Assembly (NCBI GenBank): GCA_039798005.1
Contig: JBDKGV010000047.1
Location: 1 to 17,932 of the forward strand
Source: JBDKGV01 sp039798005
Lineage (GTDB): Bacteria > Fibrobacterota > Fibrobacteria > UBA5070
Direction: 5' to 3'
DNA length: 17,932 bases
Shown here: in pieces, positions 14,301 through 17,932 of the stretch
Position numbering within the stretch: the first letter of the stretch is position 1
Layout of the letters: the number at the start of each line of letters is the position of its first letter
The notes under the pieces: generated by a model
Told to the model about the DNA's origin: nothing
Seen by the model: the letters and a program-made list of their open reading frames with translations, nothing else
The model's database searches: none
Made by a program: the position numbers and the translations under genes

Positions 14301-14583
14301 GCAGGAAGTACTCGGAGCCGAAGGCGCCTTGTCCTTCCTGCTGCGCAAGCTTCGTGGATCCACCGTAGACGAAACTGAATCCGCCCTGCTGGTAATCCTC
14401 ATCGAAGAAGGTGAACGCCGGATAGGCTCCATCGCGCACGCCAACGGTCTTGGCCGTGAGAACGCCCGAGGCCGAGGCACCGGCTGCATTGGAACTTTCC
14501 GGTTGTGGAATGGGCTGAAGGCCGCATCCCGACACTCCCAAAAGGAGCGCCGCCCCAAGGGCGGCAAGTGTTTTGTTTTTCAT
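11365..14583 (-). CDS. GH51-like glycoside hydrolase lipoprotein with three CBM11-like modules
   Basis: A 1072-residue surface or periplasmic lipoprotein predicted to cut beta-glucan or arabinose-containing polysaccharides. The lipobox is in LLLGVSGC, cysteine 20. Three related beta-sandwich modules follow at about 50-235, 265-448 and 468-632. Modules 1 and 2 share the pattern DYSG...LTPY/LSPY...GLVD/GLID...KGEW/EGKW...VP; module 3 is more divergent. They resemble CBM11/CBM30. The catalytic domain (about 650-960) belongs to clan GH-A and best fits GH51: acid/base Glu769 in EIGNEIYGNW, nucleophile Glu885 in LTEWNS, and VHHYA between them. A beta domain closes the protein. ATG 14583 was preferred over 14589 because GGGA has proper spacing only from it. 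It is third in an operon after two outer-membrane proteins. Endoglucanase versus arabinofuranosidase cannot be decided from sequence. Confidence 0.87.
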   Translation of the reverse strand: MKNKTLAALGAALLLGVSGCGLQPIPQPESSNAAGASASGVLTAKTVGVRDGAYPAFTFFDEDYQQGGFSFVYGGSTKLAQQEGQGAFGSEYFLHFSIDQKDYSGAAVCLWNQSFDLSPYMKSGAVVFQARGLNGNEKIKIGLVDDEKSDGWKSVARVDLLPKYGMIKKGEWTTFVVPLRDFGKRGVAWDAAKGIEVGMAMQWDLIQEFRIITNKGDNPECEIDIDNFQIWADAIDPAAMPASEDWQDIDKSTDAPTPEQMKLNDEIVGSFFVEDLAAFAYTYGGTKTTYKPLESTTPGNQQALATYMENDYSGVSISIGNDKFMDLTPYRKTGTLSFWVKGGKASTKFMVGLIDRQGADIKVQTKVQANDYVEGLIEEGKWIQVRVPLKKLIDDGTYWDADKGREISKKVDWSKIQEVRFSIARDENKPGVGKPVSFIFDQIQITKTAIGMRDDDAFWNVFKSDAKDVLLFDFDGKTNEAWQAAHGTTAFIARSFVPAGGKMKGKALKIDFKPGDWFDVLYQMGPDKAIEKDWTKHWGLSLWIYTEKPYQQVDVVVQDRDHEMFLATTGSVKGWNQVIVPFRSFSKYPYYQPPEAKQNNKFDLDGVFQISFKPSGEVPGSMMIKNIGITNQREVTKVKGAAVEPAEFKGDLGKVVKNIGDIYGINIGLWAPELMEPATVELTKPIKFGTIRYPGGLRSDEDHWEDVLKAKDFHIDTDEFLEWIQKVHGEPMFTANVGCGTPEENARWVEHVNKKRKGPKVKYWEIGNEIYGNWHKYYDVWGKDGGEAYGKAARQHILAMKKVDPTIKITVVWQLTGEWNKNVLKHVADVVDGVNVHHYAQKAGTDNDQALLAVSDEADKVIEDVREQVEKHGVKGKHYEIWLTEWNSVDFNPGAQILQHVNGVFVADYLGHIAQSSLDKANLWALINGRDKRMGDYGILASSADPQGMNAKRPTYWALKMASNTLEGQLLKAATDKEDLSGWVAKKPNGKLGFLFVNKNLDSDYKTKLKLPGLKGKATIEILTKETSGGLKGSEPTGEVYPSTGPVKQEITVADGSEIVIPKASVVTINVE

Positions 14584-14604
14584 GGTCATTTCCCAGGAAG
14601 TCCC

Positions 14605-16569
14605 TTAGAACGCGATCTGGAGCTTGACGTTGGTGATGGCCTGATCGAAATCGGCCTTCTCCAGATTGGTGTACTTGGTGGAAAGCTTGTTCCACATGCC
14701 CATCAAGTACGCGCCTTCCTGGATCTTGATCTCAAGACCAAGCCCGAGGTTGGACTGCTTGTTGTCGGCAACGAGCGGAACCAGACCGGTGCTCGCGGCA
14801 AGCTGCATGTCCTTGTCTTCGATCTTGCTCTTGTTGTCACCGTCGATCGACTGGAAGCCAGCCAACAGAGCCAAGCGCTTGTGCACGGCGATGTAGGCGC
14901 CCGCATTGATCACCGAGCTCGCGTAATCGAAGTTTTCACCGGCCTTGCCCGTGTTCTGCTCAAACGATCCGGCAAATTCCAAAGGCAGATCCCAGATTCC
15001 GGTCAGGAACTTGTCCGCACGGACCTTGGCGCCCCCTTGGATCTTCTGGTACTTGGCCTTATCCGTACCGAGCGTGGCCTTGTCTTCCGACAAGCTCACG
15101 AAAGCACCCTTGATGTCCAGTCCACCGTCGAACAGAGCGACTTCAGCACCGACATTGAGACCACCACGGTTGGCAGTCGCCTGGCCGTTGGGAAGCACCA
15201 TCTGCACATTCAGGTCGTATGCCGCACGAGCTGCTTGGGACGGATCCAACACCTGGTTGGTGTAGTTGTTCTTCTCCAAGGCGTTCTTGGCGGTCTGGTT
15301 GGTCTTCTGTTCAGGAACGAAGCGGTACACATTGTGGTACATCGCATCGAAGGTGTTCCAAGTGCTCCAGCCCTGCTCCGTGTTCAGGATACGGCCACCG
15401 CGGAAGGTTCCCGATTGAGCCACGTCGTTGCGGAAACCCGAATCGTTCTTGATGTAGCCCAACGAGAGCTTGGCGCTGACGGTACCTGGATCGATGTAGC
15501 CAAGGTTCAGAGCACCGCTCAACGCCTTGCCATCCATCTTTGGAATCTCATACTGCTTGAGGAAACCGCTGTCAGCCGTCCCTGCGCCGTTCGGCACGTA
15601 GGCGCTATCCACGAACTTCCAAGCGTTCCAACTGGACATCGCATATTCCGCGTCCAATCCAACCTTGATGGCTCCTATTTCAATGAACTTGTCGGCCTGA
15701 AGACCAAGCCTTGCGGCCATCACCGTTCCTGCTTGTGCGGAATCACGTCCCCAACGACCACTCTTCGCGGTATCCTGATCGCGATAAGTCGACTTAAGAT
15801 CGCGCTGATCGAGATACGTCGCACCCAAGGTCGCGCCCTTGAGGAAGGTCACGTCGCCACGACCGCCCGCCAAGATCCGATCAAAGGATCCCCAGACAAA
15901 CGGGTAGGCTGCCTTCAAGGCCTCGGCAGAGGAGTGGTCCGCCGTGTAGAGCTTGGAGCCCATGACTCCCACATTGAACGAATCGATCGCAAATTCAGGC
16001 ACCGAAGCACGGATACCGAACTGGGCACCTTGCAGGATGCGCTTGTTCTCACCCTGGAAGCGCTCGTTCATAGCCTGCTGCTGCTGCTGGGCAAACAGAC
16101 GCGGTGTGTAGAGGAAGCCGACATCCGGCGCCCACATGGTCAGAGGCGACCACTTCAGTCCCATGTTGCCCACCGAGTAGTAGAGCATGTCCATGGCCTT
16201 GCCGTCGATCGAGAGCCAGCGGGTCTCGATCGGAGTGGAAGGCGATCCCCAGAAGTTGGGCCAATCCAAATGCATGCGGAAGACCGCACGCGCCGTGGTC
16301 GTGGTGTTGGGTCGCGCCTTGAGGTCGAAATCGACCTGGGTGTAGGCGGTTGGTTCGGTGGTGCGGAACTTCGTGTTGACCGCCGATCCCGTCATTTCCG
16401 AGCTGGAGTATTCGCCGGTCGCCAAGCCACCGATCGAAATTCCCTGACGAGAGAGAGCCGTTTCGAGCGCCTGCTCGATCTTGGACTGCTTCTCTTCAAC
16501 CGAGGTTTGCGCCATGGCGGCGAGCGGAATCGCCATAGTGAGGGCGGCGACCGTTGCCTTGCTGTTCAT
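14605..16569 (-). CDS. Large outer-membrane beta-barrel protein (Fibrobacter-type OMP)
   Basis: A 654-residue exported protein. The signal peptide ends in PLAAMA before QTS. A short charged helix follows (VEEKQSKIEQALETAL). The body has many alternating strands with Gly, Tyr and Trp turns (WSPLTMWAPDVGFLY, GLQADKFIEIGAIKVGL) and ends in KLQIAF, whose terminal Phe fits the barrel-assembly signal. It has no catalytic motif. A run of five CAG codons gives a Gln5 stretch (nt 16075-16089). ATG 16569 was chosen because AAGGGA lies 6 bases upstream; ATG 16596 and 16584 are in frame but would put extra charged residues before the signal peptide. The gap to GH51 is 21 bases, so they are co-transcribed. 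It probably acts as a porin or in substrate adhesion and sugar uptake; this is inferred from context. Confidence 0.8.
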   Translation of the reverse strand: MNSKATVAALTMAIPLAAMAQTSVEEKQSKIEQALETALSRQGISIGGLATGEYSSSEMTGSAVNTKFRTTEPTAYTQVDFDLKARPNTTTTARAVFRMHLDWPNFWGSPSTPIETRWLSIDGKAMDMLYYSVGNMGLKWSPLTMWAPDVGFLYTPRLFAQQQQQAMNERFQGENKRILQGAQFGIRASVPEFAIDSFNVGVMGSKLYTADHSSAEALKAAYPFVWGSFDRILAGGRGDVTFLKGATLGATYLDQRDLKSTYRDQDTAKSGRWGRDSAQAGTVMAARLGLQADKFIEIGAIKVGLDAEYAMSSWNAWKFVDSAYVPNGAGTADSGFLKQYEIPKMDGKALSGALNLGYIDPGTVSAKLSLGYIKNDSGFRNDVAQSGTFRGGRILNTEQGWSTWNTFDAMYHNVYRFVPEQKTNQTAKNALEKNNYTNQVLDPSQAARAAYDLNVQMVLPNGQATANRGGLNVGAEVALFDGGLDIKGAFVSLSEDKATLGTDKAKYQKIQGGAKVRADKFLTGIWDLPLEFAGSFEQNTGKAGENFDYASSVINAGAYIAVHKRLALLAGFQSIDGDNKSKIEDKDMQLAASTGLVPLVADNKQSNLGLGLEIKIQEGAYLMGMWNKLSTKYTNLEKADFDQAITNVKLQIAF

Positions 16570-16597
16570 GCGTGTTCCCTTCATCGTGTTTTTCATG

Positions 16598-17932
16598 TCA
16601 GAACCACATCTTCACTTCGGCTGTCGTCAGCCAAGCTTGGTAATCGTTGATGCCTGCAGCCTTGGACACTTCCTTGGAAATGCCCTTGTCTTCGTGAGTG
16701 AAATATTGGCAGCGCACGTGAAGTCCAACGCGCGAAGCCATGTCCCAGTCGAAACCAAGACCGTATGTCCAGTCGGTGTACTCGATGGGGGCGCTGACTA
16801 GGTTTCCAGACTTCGGATCCCATTCAGCATCCGCTTCAGGCGCCTTGCCAGTGGTGGTGTCGATGTATGCAACACCGTAGTTGGATTTCCAGATTTCGTT
16901 GCCAACCAAGCCCACCACATAAAACTTGGGCGTCACTTGGAACACCGGCTCGAACCGCAGATTGCGTCCCATCAACAGCACATTGTCATCATCCGCACTG
17001 AATGCGGGAATGCCAACGCGATTGTCCTTGGTAATCGAGTTGAAGGCGGCATAACCCGACAGGAACAAGGAGCGCTTGCCTGCCCAGAGACGCGAGATCT
17101 CATAGGAGCCATCCAAGCTGAGGTTCTGCGTGAACTTCTTGCTCTGAGGCATCACACCGGTTTCGGCATTGCTCACGATCGCAGCAACCTGTTCGTTCCA
17201 CTTTGCGGAGTCGGCAACCGTCACCAGCTTGTTCAAGCCCTTGTCCAGCTTGTAGGCCACAAAGCCCTCATATGCCGACAAGAATGCTGCGCGAAGGCCA
17301 CCAGTCGCACCGATGTTCGGAGCGTAGGCATTCCGCTTGCCATTGGCCGTCGTGAAGAATTCCTCACCCAAACGACGCGTCTGACGCAACGGACTGCTGG
17401 CTCCCTTCTTCAGGTAATCGTCCAACAGACCAAAGTCATACTGGGTGTAATTCGAGGCCAAGGTCGAATTGAAGGCTGCACCATTTTGCCGCCATGGGAA
17501 GTAGATGAGATCATTTCCTTCCTCCAGCTGGCTATGCAGGCCCCAAGAGATCTTGGCATGGCCACGAGGCACCGGGACCTTGACGATCACGTTCGAACCA
17601 ACCAAATTGCTGGCGTAGGCGGTTCCGTTGTCCGAACCGGCAAACTTGCCCGCACCGGTCATGTTCGACTCGTAGGGGAAGATTCCATCCATCGGGTTCA
17701 CGATCGAACCGACCGATTGGAACTTCTTCGGGAAATAGACGGTACGAAGCTCCGTCTCGAACACATCCATCGGATAGGTCACCGTGCTGTAAACGCCCGG
17801 TACCCAGCCCGTATTGGTCTGCCCGATCTCCTGCCACTGCTCGACTTCACCGGCCTTGGCCTGCATGTCAGGACGATAGCGAAGAAGCGTATTCTTTGCG
17901 GCAGCCGTCGTATCCGTGGTCTTGGCAGCATC
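16598..17932 (-). CDS. Outer-membrane beta-barrel protein, 5' end beyond the window
   Basis: The last 444 codons of a gene that enters from the right edge. The frame stays open from 17932 to the TGA at 16600-16598, and the ATG at 17866 is probably internal because in-frame sequence upstream of it continues (KNTLLRYRPD). Strand-turn patterning and a final Phe (AEVKMWF) indicate an outer-membrane barrel. Segments such as SWGLHSQLEEGNDLIYFPW and GLGFDWDMASRVGLHVRCQ are typical of barrel hairpins. It is first among the visible genes of the operon, 28 bases before outer-membrane protein 2. No specific family is recognised. The promoter, signal peptide and true start lie outside the window. Confidence 0.75.
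   Translation of the reverse strand, partial: DAAKTTDTTAAAKNTLLRYRPDMQAKAGEVEQWQEIGQTNTGWVPGVYSTVTYPMDVFETELRTVYFPKKFQSVGSIVNPMDGIFPYESNMTGAGKFAGSDNGTAYASNLVGSNVIVKVPVPRGHAKISWGLHSQLEEGNDLIYFPWRQNGAAFNSTLASNYTQYDFGLLDDYLKKGASSPLRQTRRLGEEFFTTANGKRNAYAPNIGATGGLRAAFLSAYEGFVAYKLDKGLNKLVTVADSAKWNEQVAAIVSNAETGVMPQSKKFTQNLSLDGSYEISRLWAGKRSLFLSGYAAFNSITKDNRVGIPAFSADDDNVLLMGRNLRFEPVFQVTPKFYVVGLVGNEIWKSNYGVAYIDTTTGKAPEADAEWDPKSGNLVSAPIEYTDWTYGLGFDWDMASRVGLHVRCQYFTHEDKGISKEVSKAAGINDYQAWLTTAEVKMWF

Noticed and set aside
16075..16089. Five CTG repeats as a phase-variation tract
   Set aside because: A trinucleotide repeat changes length without shifting the frame, and five units are too few to suggest contingency-locus behaviour.
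11188..16650. Very long open frame (about 1820 codons) on the plus strand opposite GH51 and outer-membrane protein 2
   Set aside because: It spans two genes and two intergenic gaps on the other strand, has no recognisable domain, and is explained by strong third-position GC bias removing antisense stop codons.

Overview
The window looks like chromosome of a high-GC, Gram-negative bacterium, most likely of the Fibrobacterota or a close relative in the FCB group. This is inferred from gene content, not from a marker gene. The pointers are a GH51-type glycosidase carrying three CBM11-like modules (GH51 plus CBM11 is a known Fibrobacter combination), large outer-membrane proteins beside it, FlgD-like C-terminal sorting domains on a secreted protein, and a PorV/FadL-like outer-membrane protein. 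The high GC makes Fibrobacter succinogenes itself unlikely. I see no rRNA, tRNA, CRISPR array, transposase or phage gene.

Layout. Positions 1-256 hold no convincing gene, only a probable promoter. On the plus strand, 257-1363 encodes a lipoprotein parvulin-type prolyl isomerase and is followed by a strong intrinsic terminator. The next pair is an acyltransferase (DUF374 type, to 1970) and a PhoR-like sensor kinase (1967-3682), joined by a GTGA overlap. Convergent to them on the minus strand is another GTGA-coupled pair: a lamin-tail-domain secreted protein (6138-4516), then a PorV/FadL-like outer-membrane protein (4519-3692). Divergent from that pair, and overlapping it at the 5' end, is a plus-strand pair: a helix-hairpin-helix protein with a probable beta-barrel (6087-7661), and a ComEC-like metallo-beta-lactamase-fold lipoprotein (7655-8470). 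The minus strand then carries glycogen phosphorylase (11045-8538) with its own promoter and terminator. The last unit is a minus-strand operon running in from beyond the right edge: outer-membrane protein 1 (partial), outer-membrane protein 2, then the GH51/CBM11 lipoprotein, ending in a terminator.

The most unusual feature is a short palindrome with core GACAGATYCTGTC, often extended to TTTGAC...GTCAAA. It appears about ten times between 1364 and 11359 and not at all in the conserved coding sequences of glgP, GH51 or the two outer-membrane proteins. Several copies sit between a stop codon and a terminator. One supplies the stop codons of two convergent genes at once. Others are inside genes for secreted proteins, including a signal-peptide region. 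They cluster around genes whose domains (lamin tail, helix-hairpin-helix, ComEC-like hydrolase) suggest handling of DNA outside the cytoplasm. Two explanations fit: a DNA-uptake-type signal, or the binding site of an abundant DNA-binding protein. Neither can be proved from this window.
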